Shown: positions 7,967 through 16,120 of the stretch, piece by piece
How positions within the stretch are numbered: position 1 is the first letter of the stretch
How the letters are laid out: each line of letters starts with the position of its first letter
NCBI GenBank assembly: GCA_963783085.1
Contig: CAWAMJ010000018.1
Span: 1 to 64,000 of the forward strand
Direction of reading: 5' to 3'
From: CAVYUC01 sp963783085
GTDB lineage: Bacteria; Bacteroidota; Bacteroidia; Bacteroidales; Prolixibacteraceae
Length of the DNA stretch: 64,000 bases
Translations under genes and position numbers: made by a program
Notes under the pieces: model-generated
The model's database searches: none
What the model saw: the letters and a program-made list of their open reading frames with translations, nothing else
Told to the model about the DNA's origin: nothing

Positions 7967-9202
7967 TTAATCACCAAAATTTGTCAGAATATTGGCATTT
8001 TTTACACGTTCCTCCTTTTCAAAGGAGGCCAGGTAGTTTTCTGTCGTCTTCAAGTCACTATGCCCTAAACTTTCCGAAATATAGGCAATATTAGCTCCAG
8101 ACCTTTTCAGTACGGTTGCGTAAGAGTGCCGGGCGGTATAAGTACTTAAACGTTCAATTCCAATTGCTTTCCCGATTTTTCTGAGATGCCTGTTACAATT
8201 GCTAATAACATCCCTCACCCTTTTCTTTATTTCCAACGGCGTTTCATCACCGTTAAGAAAACCAAAAATGTATGAATCTGGACTTTTATCTTTATTGCCC
8301 CATTTATCCATAATCATTTTCATTTCAGGTGTTATAATGGCATTAATCTCTTTTTTCACTCTCGATGCATTGATTGTTTTCGACCGGATGAAATATATTT
8401 CATCATTATGTATGTTTGCATATTTCAGGGTAATCAAGTCGGCAAAATTAATTCCATTGCATAAATAGGAGAAAAACCATAAATCACGGTAATGTTCAGT
8501 TGCTTCACTTCCATCTTTGTAGGTGACTAGTTTCTTTATTTGTTGTAACGTTAAAGCCAATTTTCTTCCCTGACCAGTCGGAATTTCATATTTTCCCCGT
8601 CCAAATGGATATTGTTTTTCTTTGATAACTCCAGAAGCTAAAGCGTCGTTCATAATCGAACGGATTGCCCGACATCTCATTCCTACAGTTGTATAATTTC
8701 TTCCTGTAGCCAGCAAATGTTTTTCAAATTTCTTCAACCAGTCGATTGTGACACGTTCCAGCGGAATCTTTTTCCCGGCAAAATCTTCAATAGCTTTAAG
8801 GCTATCGTTATAATAATTGTACGAACCTATCCGGCTTTCGCTTAACAGCGAATCAATTTTTGTTTGAAAAGCTGTTCCAAGTGTATAGTCTACAGAATTT
8901 TGTCCTAAGTGGGTATTTAAAGTCGTAAATGAAAAATTATCATCATGTTCTAACTCTATAACAGCATTTTTAACTTTATCAAAAGAAAATTGAATATCCG
9001 TTCGAACAGAAATCTGCTTATTGCTTCTTGATTCCGGGAGTTTTTTCCACTCTTCAATACTCAAATTCTTCCCGGTTGAATAATATTTTCGTTCTCTTTT
9101 AAAAGTTACTCGTATCTTTACCGGAAACGTTCCTTCTTTCAATTCCCTGCGTTGGTCCAGGATTGAAGATATTGTAATACCGTTATTTGCATAATTGTAC
9201 AT
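7967..9202 (-). CDS. Tyrosine recombinase / integrase
   Basis: A 411-residue phage-type integrase of the Bacteroidota conjugative-transposon group. The N-terminal Arm/SAM-like part (about 1-190) begins YANNGITISSILDQRR and contains the core-binding SAM-like domain. The catalytic domain (about 210-405) shows the second-Arg motif as LSTYTARHSYAT, with the preceding His replaced by Tyr as is common in this group, then LGHSDLKTTENYL with the nucleophile Tyr. It is divergent from nothing: its start is 176 bp from the tRNA fragment at 9379, the standard arrangement of an integrase next to its attachment site. It would catalyse integration into, and excision from, a tRNA gene. Confidence 0.92.
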   Translation of the reverse strand: MYNYANNGITISSILDQRRELKEGTFPVKIRVTFKRERKYYSTGKNLSIEEWKKLPESRSNKQISVRTDIQFSFDKVKNAVIELEHDDNFSFTTLNTHLGQNSVDYTLGTAFQTKIDSLLSESRIGSYNYYNDSLKAIEDFAGKKIPLERVTIDWLKKFEKHLLATGRNYTTVGMRCRAIRSIMNDALASGVIKEKQYPFGRGKYEIPTGQGRKLALTLQQIKKLVTYKDGSEATEHYRDLWFFSYLCNGINFADLITLKYANIHNDEIYFIRSKTINASRVKKEINAIITPEMKMIMDKWGNKDKSPDSYIFGFLNGDETPLEIKKRVRDVISNCNRHLRKIGKAIGIERLSTYTARHSYATVLKRSGANIAYISESLGHSDLKTTENYLASFEKEERVKNANILTNFGD

Positions 9203-9378
9203 AGTATCTTAATCGTTTCGTGTGCAAATAAATTCATTTGCACACAATTTGCACACAAGATAAGCTATTTTATCCTGAATAAAAAAAATAAATACCATAC
9301 ATTATTCACATAATTCACTATATAACTGAATATTACAAAAAGATACAAATAAATAAAAACAGAAGAAAAAAATTAGAA

Positions 9379-9427
9379 TATGATTCATAATCATGAGGTC
9401 GGCGGTTCAAGCCCGCCTCTCGCTACA
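9379..9427 (+). other. 3' tRNA fragment (CAT anticodon), probable att site
   Basis: The sequence folds as the 3' half of a tRNA: anticodon stem TATGA/TCATG with loop TTCATAA (anticodon CAT, Met-type or Ile2), variable AGGTC, T-stem GGCGG/CCGCC with loop TTCAAGC, and acceptor 3' strand TCTCGCT plus A. No D-arm or acceptor 5' strand precedes it; the bases upstream are AT-rich. The fragment abuts the integrase side of the element on the left and chromosomal argS on the right, so it is most likely the displaced chromosomal end left by integration, with the restored complete tRNA at the other end of the element, outside the window. Confidence 0.8.
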
Positions 9428-9437
9428 ATTATCAAGA

Positions 9438-9466
9438 GGCTATCTTAAAAAGAGATAGCCTTTTTG
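9438..9466 (+). terminator. Intrinsic terminator of the tRNA locus
   Basis: Perfect 8-bp stem GGCTATCT / AGATAGCC with a 7-nt loop followed by TTTTTG, 11 bp after the tRNA fragment. It was probably the terminator of the original tRNA gene. Confidence 0.85.
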
Positions 9467-9586
9467 TTTTGTTAACGATGAAGTATGGTATAAAATCCCA
9501 AATAACGTATTTTCACCTGGAATATTAGCAGTAACAGTGTAATAATGAAGTTCGACGGGAAAGCTGCGCCGAAAACTGTAAAATAT

Positions 9587-9594
9587 TATCTTTG
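9587..9594 (+). promoter_or_regulatory. Probable -7 element of argS
   Basis: TATCTTTG matches the Bacteroidota -7 consensus TAnnTTTG, 23 bp before the argS start. A good -33 TTTG is not evident. Confidence 0.5.
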
Positions 9595-9617
9595 TTGCTC
9601 TTTTAAAACATTAATAA

Positions 9618-11411
9618 ATGAGTTTGGAAAATTTAATCTTTTCTTCCGCCAAACAGGCGTTAAAAGAGTTGTATAATTTTGAAGCCAGCGATAACCTGAT
9701 TCAATTGCAAAATACACGCAAAGAATTTGACGGTGACATTACTCTTGTCGTTTTTCCTTTTTTAAAGTATTCAAAGAAATCGCCGGAGGAAACAGGTGAA
9801 GAAATTGGCAGGTTTGTCAGTGAACGAGTTGCGGAGGTTGATTCATTCAACGTAATTAAAGGTTTCTTAAACTTCGAAATAGGCATTGGTTATTGGCTTG
9901 ATAATCTGAAAAAAATATGGAGAAATAGTGATTTTGGGCTGCTTAAAGCCACCGAATCTTCACCGCTTGTGATGGTGGAATATTCATCTCCAAATACAAA
10001 CAAACCCCTCCACCTCGGACATATCCGAAACAACCTGCTTGGTTTTTCCATATCAGAAATATTAAAAGCGAATGGCTACAAAGTAGTCAAAACAAATATC
10101 GTAAATGATCGGGGAATTCACATCTGTAAATCAATGTATGCCTGGCAAAAATGGGGCAACGGCGAAACACCTGATAGCACGGGAATTAAAGGTGATCATT
10201 TGGTCGGCAAGTATTATGTGATTTTTAACACACACTACAAATCAGAAGTAGAAGAATTGGTGAAAACCGGCCTGTCGAAAGAGGAGGCTGAAAACAAAGC
10301 GCCCTCGATTCTTGCCGCGCGGGAGCTGTTGAGAAAATGGGAAGCTCGGGATGAAGAGACGGTAAATCTCTGGAAAAAAATGAATACATGGGTTTATCAC
10401 GGATTTGATGAAACTTACAGCAAATTAGGCGTAGATTTTGACAAAATATATTATGAGTCGGAAACGTATCTGGTTGGAAAGGAAGAAGTTTTGCGAGGGT
10501 TGGACAACAACGTTTTCTTCCGGAAAGAGGACGGCTCTGTTTGGGCGGATTTATCGAATGAAGGACTGGATAAAAAGCTACTCCTAAGAAGCGACGGTAC
10601 ATCGGTATATATGACACAGGATATCGGAACTGCGAAAATGCGCTTCAATGATTTTAACATCAATAAAATGGTTTATGTAGTTGGCAATGAACAAAATTAC
10701 CATTTCCAGGTGCTGTCTGTTTTATTGGATAAATTGGGATTTGAATGGGGAAAGGATTTATACCATTTTTCTTACGGCATGGTAGAGCTGCCAAGCGGAA
10801 AAATGAAATCGAGGGAAGGTACGGTGGTCGATGCCGACGATCTTATTGATGGAATGATTGAAGTAGCAAGAAAAATGTCAAAAGAATTGGGCAAATTAGA
10901 CGAGCTCTCGAAAACAGAAACCGAAAGCACAATACGAATAATTGCTATGGGAGCTTTAAAATATTTTATACTGAAGGTAGATCCGAAAAAAAACATGCTG
11001 TTTAATCCGGAAGAATCCATCGATTTTAATGGCAATACCGGTCCATTCATTCAATATACCTTTGCCCGAATTTGTTCCCTGCAGCGGAAAGCAGCCGAAA
11101 GAAACATCGTGGAAAGTACAGAACTGCGCGGTATATTGCACCTGGAATTAAAAGAAAAAGAATTGATAAAACGAATAATACAATTTCCGCAGGCGGTAAA
11201 AGAAGCGGGTGAAAATTTCAGCCCGGCAATTATCGCCAACTATTGTTTCGAACTGGTAAAAGAGTTTAATCAATTTTACCACGACTATTCCGTCTTGAAT
11301 GAGGAAAATGTCGCAAAAAGAAGTTTCCGATTGCTGCTGTCATCTGTAACAGGAACAATTATTGAAAAAGGAATGAATTTACTTGGAATCCAGGTTCCGG
11401 AACGTATGTAA
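9618..11411 (+). CDS. argS: Arginine--tRNA ligase
   Basis: Class Ia arginyl-tRNA synthetase of 597 residues, the usual length; it charges tRNA-Arg with arginine in the cytoplasm. The N-terminal Arg-tRNA-synthetase domain (about 1-95) is followed by the catalytic Rossmann core with the HIGH-type motif HLGH at residues 132-135 in VEYSSPNTNKPLHLGHIRNN, and by a KMSKS-like GKMKSREGT near residue 395. The C-terminal DALR-type anticodon-binding domain begins near residue 470 (TGPFIQYTFARICSL). The ATG at 9618 is preceded by a Bacteroidota -7 element. It is the first clearly chromosomal gene to the right of the attachment site. Confidence 0.97.
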   Translation: MSLENLIFSSAKQALKELYNFEASDNLIQLQNTRKEFDGDITLVVFPFLKYSKKSPEETGEEIGRFVSERVAEVDSFNVIKGFLNFEIGIGYWLDNLKKIWRNSDFGLLKATESSPLVMVEYSSPNTNKPLHLGHIRNNLLGFSISEILKANGYKVVKTNIVNDRGIHICKSMYAWQKWGNGETPDSTGIKGDHLVGKYYVIFNTHYKSEVEELVKTGLSKEEAENKAPSILAARELLRKWEARDEETVNLWKKMNTWVYHGFDETYSKLGVDFDKIYYESETYLVGKEEVLRGLDNNVFFRKEDGSVWADLSNEGLDKKLLLRSDGTSVYMTQDIGTAKMRFNDFNINKMVYVVGNEQNYHFQVLSVLLDKLGFEWGKDLYHFSYGMVELPSGKMKSREGTVVDADDLIDGMIEVARKMSKELGKLDELSKTETESTIRIIAMGALKYFILKVDPKKNMLFNPEESIDFNGNTGPFIQYTFARICSLQRKAAERNIVESTELRGILHLELKEKELIKRIIQFPQAVKEAGENFSPAIIANYCFELVKEFNQFYHDYSVLNEENVAKRSFRLLLSSVTGTIIEKGMNLLGIQVPERM

Positions 11412-11787
11412 AGAGAGAGTAATCTCTCCTCTTTACTTACTTTTGATTTAAATGATTAAAGAAAGCATCTTCTTATATTAAAGTTCTGTTTTACGTCAAA
11501 TGGTAACCCTACCAATCAATTATTTTTATAATTTTTGTTAAAAAGTACCTCGCTATTAGCAATGAACATATAAAAGAAAAACAAGTTTAGCCTGGAAAAT
11601 GGCAATTTTTTCTTGTTGGTTTTAACAGATATTGGAACGATTTGACACGTATCAAATTCCGGTAAAATTTAATATGCAACACTTTCATATTTATAAATAG
11701 ATTGTATTTTTATGTGCGAATTTTATAGTCCCTGAAGTAGCAGGGAATTTATAATTATTCAAAAAAAATTAATAAACTATAAATTGA
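11412..11787. other. Intergenic region with small hairpins
   Basis: No gene seen. A short GAGAG/CTCTC hairpin directly follows argS and may be a weak terminator. A perfect 6-bp stem TCCCTG/CAGGGA with loop AAGTAG lies at 11729-11746, about 40 bp upstream of the sigma-gene promoter motif. Confidence 0.45.
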
Positions 11788-11816
11788 GGGGTTACCTTTT
11801 TTACATTTATAGAATA
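11788..11816 (+). promoter_or_regulatory. ECF-type promoter motif upstream of sigma gene
   Basis: GGGGTTACC (11788-11796), a 13-nt spacer and TAGAATA (11810-11816). The same two blocks with the same 13-nt spacing occur upstream of the peptide gene at 17161-17189. The motif is unlike the housekeeping TTTG/TAnnTTTG promoter. The most economical reading is a promoter used by the sigma factor at 11832, that is autoregulation plus control of the peptide. The TAGAATA block ends only 15 nt before the ATG, so the leader would be very short. Confidence 0.7.
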
Positions 11817-11831
11817 ATATAATAGGACGAC

Positions 11832-12419
11832 ATGAAAGGATATAACGATGAGCAAATCCTGAAGGGGATATTGAGGCATGACAATTTAATCTTGCAGTAC
11901 ATTTATAAGCAATATTATTATAAAGTAAATTACTTTATAAAGAAAAATCAGGGGAGCGAAGACGATGCCAATGATATCTTTCAGGAAGCTATAATAGTTA
12001 TTTATCGAAAATTAAAAGAAAATGATTTGATTTTCGAAAAAAGTTCTTTCCAGGGCTATTTATATTCGGTTTGCAGGTTTTTATGGCTTAAACAACTTGA
12101 AAAACGTAGAATTGAGCGGGATAAGATAAATGATTCATTACCTTATCAGGAAGATTTGTACGATGATAACCTGGTTGATTTGGTCGATAAGAACGAGAAA
12201 TATGGATTGTACCAAAAGCATTTCAAAGCATTAAGCACTGATTGCCAGAAGCTTTTGGAATTATTTTTCGAAAAGGTACCGTTAAAAGAAATTGCACGGA
12301 TCATGGGTTATAAAGGAGAAAAATATGCAAAAACCCGAAAATATAAATGCAAAGAATTGTTGATAAGCAGAATAAAACAAGATGCAGAATATAAAAAAAT
12401 ACTTGAAGATGATACCTAA
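11832..12419 (+). CDS. ECF-family RNA polymerase sigma factor
   Basis: A 195-residue sigma-70 family protein. Region 2 spans about residues 20-95 (DDANDIFQEAIIVIYRKL, then GYLYSVCRFLWLKQLEKR), and region 4 about 135-185 (LSTDCQKLLELFFEKVPLKEI then GEKYAKTRKYKCKELL). There is no long region 1 or 3, as expected for ECF factors. It overlaps the start of the anti-sigma-like gene by 11 bp (...GATGATACCTAAA...), indicating translational coupling. It should direct RNA polymerase to a small regulon; the motif shared by its own upstream region and that of the peptide gene is the best candidate target. Confidence 0.92.
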   Translation: MKGYNDEQILKGILRHDNLILQYIYKQYYYKVNYFIKKNQGSEDDANDIFQEAIIVIYRKLKENDLIFEKSSFQGYLYSVCRFLWLKQLEKRRIERDKINDSLPYQEDLYDDNLVDLVDKNEKYGLYQKHFKALSTDCQKLLELFFEKVPLKEIARIMGYKGEKYAKTRKYKCKELLISRIKQDAEYKKILEDDT

Positions 12420-13911
12420 AACAAAACATTTCGATTGGATCGAAGATTATTGCAGTGGGCAATTAAATGGTTCCATGAAACTGGAATTCGAAAGCGAACT
12501 TAAGCACAACGCTGAATTACAGGAAGAAGTTAAATTTGAAATGAACCTGCAGGCCGCAATTAAAGAAAATGACGTTCTGATTTTACGAGAAAAACTGAAA
12601 ACCATTTCGGCGAGAATTAGCCAAAATAATCACAAAAACTCATTCGACCTGCTCGAAGGATTCGCCGACATTCAAGAGTTAACCAACGCAGTTCCCCCCG
12701 AAGAACTTCTTAATTTTTACGATTCACTTCCCAAAGCGCATATTTACCAGCACGAAAAATATTCAAATGAAAATATTCACCAATTCTACCGCGAACAGGA
12801 TTATTACCTGTCGGAGTTGGGAGAATCGGAAAATATTGATAATAATTTTATTCTTGAAGAATTTGAAGGACTAGGTGAGGCCATTCATGAAAAAGATATC
12901 ATGAATTTGCGGAATACGCTATCGCAGGTGGCTAAAACCGTAAAACTTCAATACACAACCGGAGACATTGATGATTATCTCAATGGAGAACTTTTAAATC
13001 CAAAGCTCAGGCTGTTTGAAGAAGAGATGGAGAAAAACCGCTTGTTAAAACAAGAAGTGGAAATCCACCGGGAACTGGAACGTGCAGTAAATGAGTTGGA
13101 TATCAGAAGCCTAAGGAAAGAAATTGCTCAAATAATGGACACCGAAACTTCATGGAATGTAAGCGCCAAAAACATCGAGAAATTTATTGACGGTGAACTG
13201 GATGAAAACCTTCTGGAAGAATTTAAAGCCGAATATGAAAAAAATACTGATTTAAAGGCAGAAGTAACATTTCGGAAAAACGTTGATGCTGCCATAAGCG
13301 AAAACGATGTGTTTTCATTACGTAATAAATTGAAAGATATAAACGAAGAAACATATAATAAAGAAATAAAATCGATTTTGCCCGAAACGAATATTCCAAA
13401 TATTGGGTGGTTGAAAAAAGGTGTTGCAGTTGCATTGATAACGATAGCCCTGGCCGGAGTAATTCGTCGGGAATTCAGTTCAATTGATAAAACCTATGAG
13501 AAGTTTTACAAAGAAGCACAATGGTCGCCGGAACGTGCTGTTGTTTCTGATTTAAATTACCTTCAACAGGCAAATATATACCAGCTACAAGGCAATTATG
13601 AAAAAGCCATCGAAATGTACGACGAGGCGATTCGGGTTGTGGATGAAAAATACCCATATCAATTCTGGAAAGCAACACTGCTGCAGGATTTGGAAAAATA
13701 TAACGAAGCAATACCTGAATACAGCAAAGTAATAAAACAGGGTGATAATGTTTTTATAGAAGAAGCAGAATGGAACAAATCACTATGCTACGTTAAATTG
13801 GGTAAAAAAGAATTGGCAAAGCAACAACTTTTTGCCATCATCGAAAGAAAAGGATTTTATGAAAAAGATGCGAAAGCATTACTTCGGAGTTTGAGATTTA
13901 CTTTTCGATAA
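12409..13911 (+). CDS. Membrane anti-sigma-like protein with repeated modules and TPRs
   Basis: A 500-residue protein, counted from the ATG at 12409 that overlaps the sigma-gene stop (the frame is open to 12382). The N-terminal part contains repeated modules of about 58 residues with the pattern D-x-I-x-x-Y/F-x-x-G-x-L ... AI-x-E-x-D-V-x-x-L-R-x-K-L: copy 1 at 9-67, copy 3 at 186-242, copy 4 at 254-311, and a degenerate copy 2 ending at about 175. Each resembles the N-terminal segment of Bacteroidota anti-sigma proteins. One membrane helix lies at about 338-354, followed by TPR-like helices (385-490, e.g. ANIYQLQGNYEKAIEMYDEA). I infer a cytoplasmic sigma-binding part and an extracytoplasmic TPR sensor. 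No zinc-binding HxxxCxxC motif is present. Confidence 0.8.
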   Translation: MIPKTKHFDWIEDYCSGQLNGSMKLEFESELKHNAELQEEVKFEMNLQAAIKENDVLILREKLKTISARISQNNHKNSFDLLEGFADIQELTNAVPPEELLNFYDSLPKAHIYQHEKYSNENIHQFYREQDYYLSELGESENIDNNFILEEFEGLGEAIHEKDIMNLRNTLSQVAKTVKLQYTTGDIDDYLNGELLNPKLRLFEEEMEKNRLLKQEVEIHRELERAVNELDIRSLRKEIAQIMDTETSWNVSAKNIEKFIDGELDENLLEEFKAEYEKNTDLKAEVTFRKNVDAAISENDVFSLRNKLKDINEETYNKEIKSILPETNIPNIGWLKKGVAVALITIALAGVIRREFSSIDKTYEKFYKEAQWSPERAVVSDLNYLQQANIYQLQGNYEKAIEMYDEAIRVVDEKYPYQFWKATLLQDLEKYNEAIPEYSKVIKQGDNVFIEEAEWNKSLCYVKLGKKELAKQQLFAIIERKGFYEKDAKALLRSLRFTFR

Positions 13912-13945
13912 TTAGTAATAAACAGATATCATTTAAACTTAGTGT

Positions 13946-14155
13946 CACACATTCTTTTCTTTCAAATTTAGTCATTAACAGAATCACACATTCATCTAAT
14001 AGTGACAGAAATAAAGAAAATTGTAAAAAGATTAAAAATCATTAAACTCACACATTCCCTTGTTGAAACCAGTAACAAGATTTAAACATTAAACACCGCG
14101 TTCTTATTCATATTCAGATAGTTAAACAGATTTTAATCGTAAAAATCACACATTC
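13946..14155. repeat. Four copies of CACACATTC, matching the peptide-gene leader
   Basis: This 337-bp gap between the convergent anti-sigma and CHAT genes has no gene I can support. CACACATTC occurs at 13946-13954, 13985-13993, 14049-14057 and 14147-14155, all in one orientation. The reverse complement GAATGTGTG occurs once more at 17198-17206, just downstream of the peptide promoter. The similarity extends: the copy at 14147 shares 18 nt with the leader (TAAAAATCACACATTCTA), and the copy at 14049 also has AATCATTAAACT from it. On the minus strand they would lie downstream of the CHAT stop. They could be regulator or RNA sites, or remnants of duplicated leader regions. Confidence 0.6.
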
Positions 14156-14248
14156 TAAATACGATGACCTTGGAAACTATCAATAAAAAGTATGTTTGGC
14201 AAAGGCTAAACAACACCGCGAAAATTGTTAAAAAATGAATCCCTGAAA

Positions 14249-16120
14249 TCAAGATCGTTTTTTGCGTATTTTACGTATCCGAATCAATTGATCAACAATG
14301 ATGACAATTAGCGCTAAAATCAAAAGTCCGAAAAAGTAATAGTCGTAACTTCTGAAAAGCGGGGAACTATTGCCAATGCTTACATATCCCAGCCAGTAGT
14401 GCGGATGGGCAGTCCGGGGATTTGCATTTTCGAGGTATTCGAGTTTGGCGAGCCGTAAAGCTTCATCAATCGACCGGCCTTTCTTCAGATTTTTATAAAA
14501 AGACGCCATAATTTGGGTGCCGGCATTGTCTTCAACTTCCCACAACGTCATCACGATCGAAGGACAACCGGCATATAAAAATCCCCGGGCCAAACTCATG
14601 ACACCTTCGCCTTTTCGCAGTTGGCCACTCCCTGTATTACAAGCACTCAAAACTGTTAATTTTGCTTTGCTTAAATCCAGATTATAAATATCTGCCGTAT
14701 AAAGCCACCGGTTTTCCGTGCCGTTATTTTTATTACGGGCAAAGGCAAGCCTGGAAAAAGCCGGATTGGAATCGTCAATAAAAGCATGCATAGCGAAATG
14801 CAGGATGTCGAAATCTTTAAACCATTTAAGGAAATTATCTTCAGTGGCATCATTCCCACGGAACGAGCTTGTAGTTATTTCATTTGAAATCAAATCCACT
14901 TCTTTTTGAATTCCCGGTAATGGGACGAGAGCGAGTTGTTTATTGTTAAAAACAAACGAATCGGCGGCATATTCCGGAGCAAATGCAAGCACCTTTTTAC
15001 TTCCGGAATTATCGCTCCTTCCTTCAAATTTATATAGCAGGTTAGCTGAATAAGAATAATTTATGCTGTTTTCTTTAATGAGATACTTTAATCGTGCAAA
15101 ATTAACCGGCGCCGTTGTATCCGGCATTTCGGAAAGTAAAGCATCGAAAGAAATGTAGCTCAATTTCCCATCGGGAATAATCAGCAATTTTTTATCTGTA
15201 ATTTCCTTTTCAAACGGCTGAATTAATTTTCGGTACAAATAATTCGACGACTTGCAAAATTGCAGGGCATCTCTGTTCCGGGTAAACATGTACCTCGGAC
15301 TGGACATAAAACTGAATGTTTCCTTCACTGCCGTTACAAATGTTGTATCAATTTCAGAATTTTCAAACCTGATGTTTCCCGGAGTAACAAAAAGTGTATA
15401 AAGTTCAGGTATTGAATCATTTTCTATAAAAACATATTCCAAAAGCGCTTCGTTGCTTTTCAGTTTCTTCTGGATATCGGATATTCCAAACATTAATGTA
15501 GTATACTTCAGATTGTAAAAACTGCTGTAGTTTTCTTCCAGGTAATGATTCAATTCGTCACGTTGCTTTTTCAACTCAAACAGGAGCGAATCAGTTCTCT
15601 CAATTTCAGCAAGATTGGGATTATTCTGCCGGTTCAGATAGTACAATTTTTCATTGTTTTGTGTTATACTGTAGTTGAGGGTTCTCCCCAACTCTTCGAG
15701 GCTGTCCGGTATCAGACTGTTGTTTTTTGCAAGTTCATCGGATAGCCGGTCATAAACAGAACTCGCTTTTATCCGCTCCGCGTTTTTAAATGCAAAATCC
15801 ACGATTTTCGGATCTGCGTTAACTTCGTATGCATTAAAAGCAGCTTTTATCATTTTCTGAAAAGTCGCCTGTTCCAGCTCCACCAACTGCATTTTGCTTT
15901 CATCCGAGGAAATTTCTTTTCGGGCGTTCTGAATCATATTTGCGGTGACTTCGTAATAATCCAGCGCTTTTTTTAATGTTTCGCCATATAATTCATTTTT
16001 CTTACCATCATATACATTTGCCAACTGTACGTATGTATCTGCAATTACCTTCAAATAATCAAGACACTGCATCAATGATAAACATCCTGGATAAATCTGG
16101 TTCCGTTTGGGTGTTTTCAA
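14249..16120 (-). CDS. CHAT-domain protease, 3' part of a frameshifted TPR-CHAT gene
   Basis: A 623-residue open frame starting at a TTG inside the preceding TPR frame. Residues about 20-220 are helical TPR-like repeats; residues about 225-585 form a CHAT (caspase HetF-associated) domain. The catalytic pair is visible: His445 in ILHFAMHAF and Cys494 in VLSACNTGSGQ. A C-terminal membrane helix (about 594-612) is followed by a strongly basic tail (RIRKIRKKRS), which places the protease domain outside the cytoplasmic membrane if the positive-inside rule holds. Together with 16059-17105 it would be a secreted, membrane-anchored TPR-CHAT protein of about 950 residues. CHAT proteins are caspase-like proteases; the substrate here is unknown, the neighbouring anti-sigma protein being the obvious candidate. 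Confidence 0.88.
   Translation of the reverse strand: MKTPKRNQIYPGCLSLMQCLDYLKVIADTYVQLANVYDGKKNELYGETLKKALDYYEVTANMIQNARKEISSDESKMQLVELEQATFQKMIKAAFNAYEVNADPKIVDFAFKNAERIKASSVYDRLSDELAKNNSLIPDSLEELGRTLNYSITQNNEKLYYLNRQNNPNLAEIERTDSLLFELKKQRDELNHYLEENYSSFYNLKYTTLMFGISDIQKKLKSNEALLEYVFIENDSIPELYTLFVTPGNIRFENSEIDTTFVTAVKETFSFMSSPRYMFTRNRDALQFCKSSNYLYRKLIQPFEKEITDKKLLIIPDGKLSYISFDALLSEMPDTTAPVNFARLKYLIKENSINYSYSANLLYKFEGRSDNSGSKKVLAFAPEYAADSFVFNNKQLALVPLPGIQKEVDLISNEITTSSFRGNDATEDNFLKWFKDFDILHFAMHAFIDDSNPAFSRLAFARNKNNGTENRWLYTADIYNLDLSKAKLTVLSACNTGSGQLRKGEGVMSLARGFLYAGCPSIVMTLWEVEDNAGTQIMASFYKNLKKGRSIDEALRLAKLEYLENANPRTAHPHYWLGYVSIGNSSPLFRSYDYYFFGLLILALIVIIVDQLIRIRKIRKKRS

Noticed and set aside
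9379..9427. A complete tRNA-Met
   Set aside because: The D-arm and 5' acceptor strand are missing; upstream bases do not pair with TCTCGCT.
1..9427. A prophage
   Set aside because: No capsid, tail, portal or terminase gene is in this part; the gene set fits an ICE or mobilisable island better.
10225..10617. Minus-strand ORFs inside argS
   Set aside because: Shadow frames; argS is well supported and no start signal or homology-like feature is seen.
13946..14155. CACACATTC copies as a CRISPR array
   Set aside because: The core repeat is only 9 bp and spacing is irregular (39, 64, 98 bp); no cas gene is present.
16059..16120. Programmed +1 frameshift in the TPR-CHAT gene (TCT-TGA resembles an RF2-type site)
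   Set aside because: Four other genes show breaks of the same sign, so a common insertion error is simpler; no Shine-Dalgarno-like stimulator is obvious.
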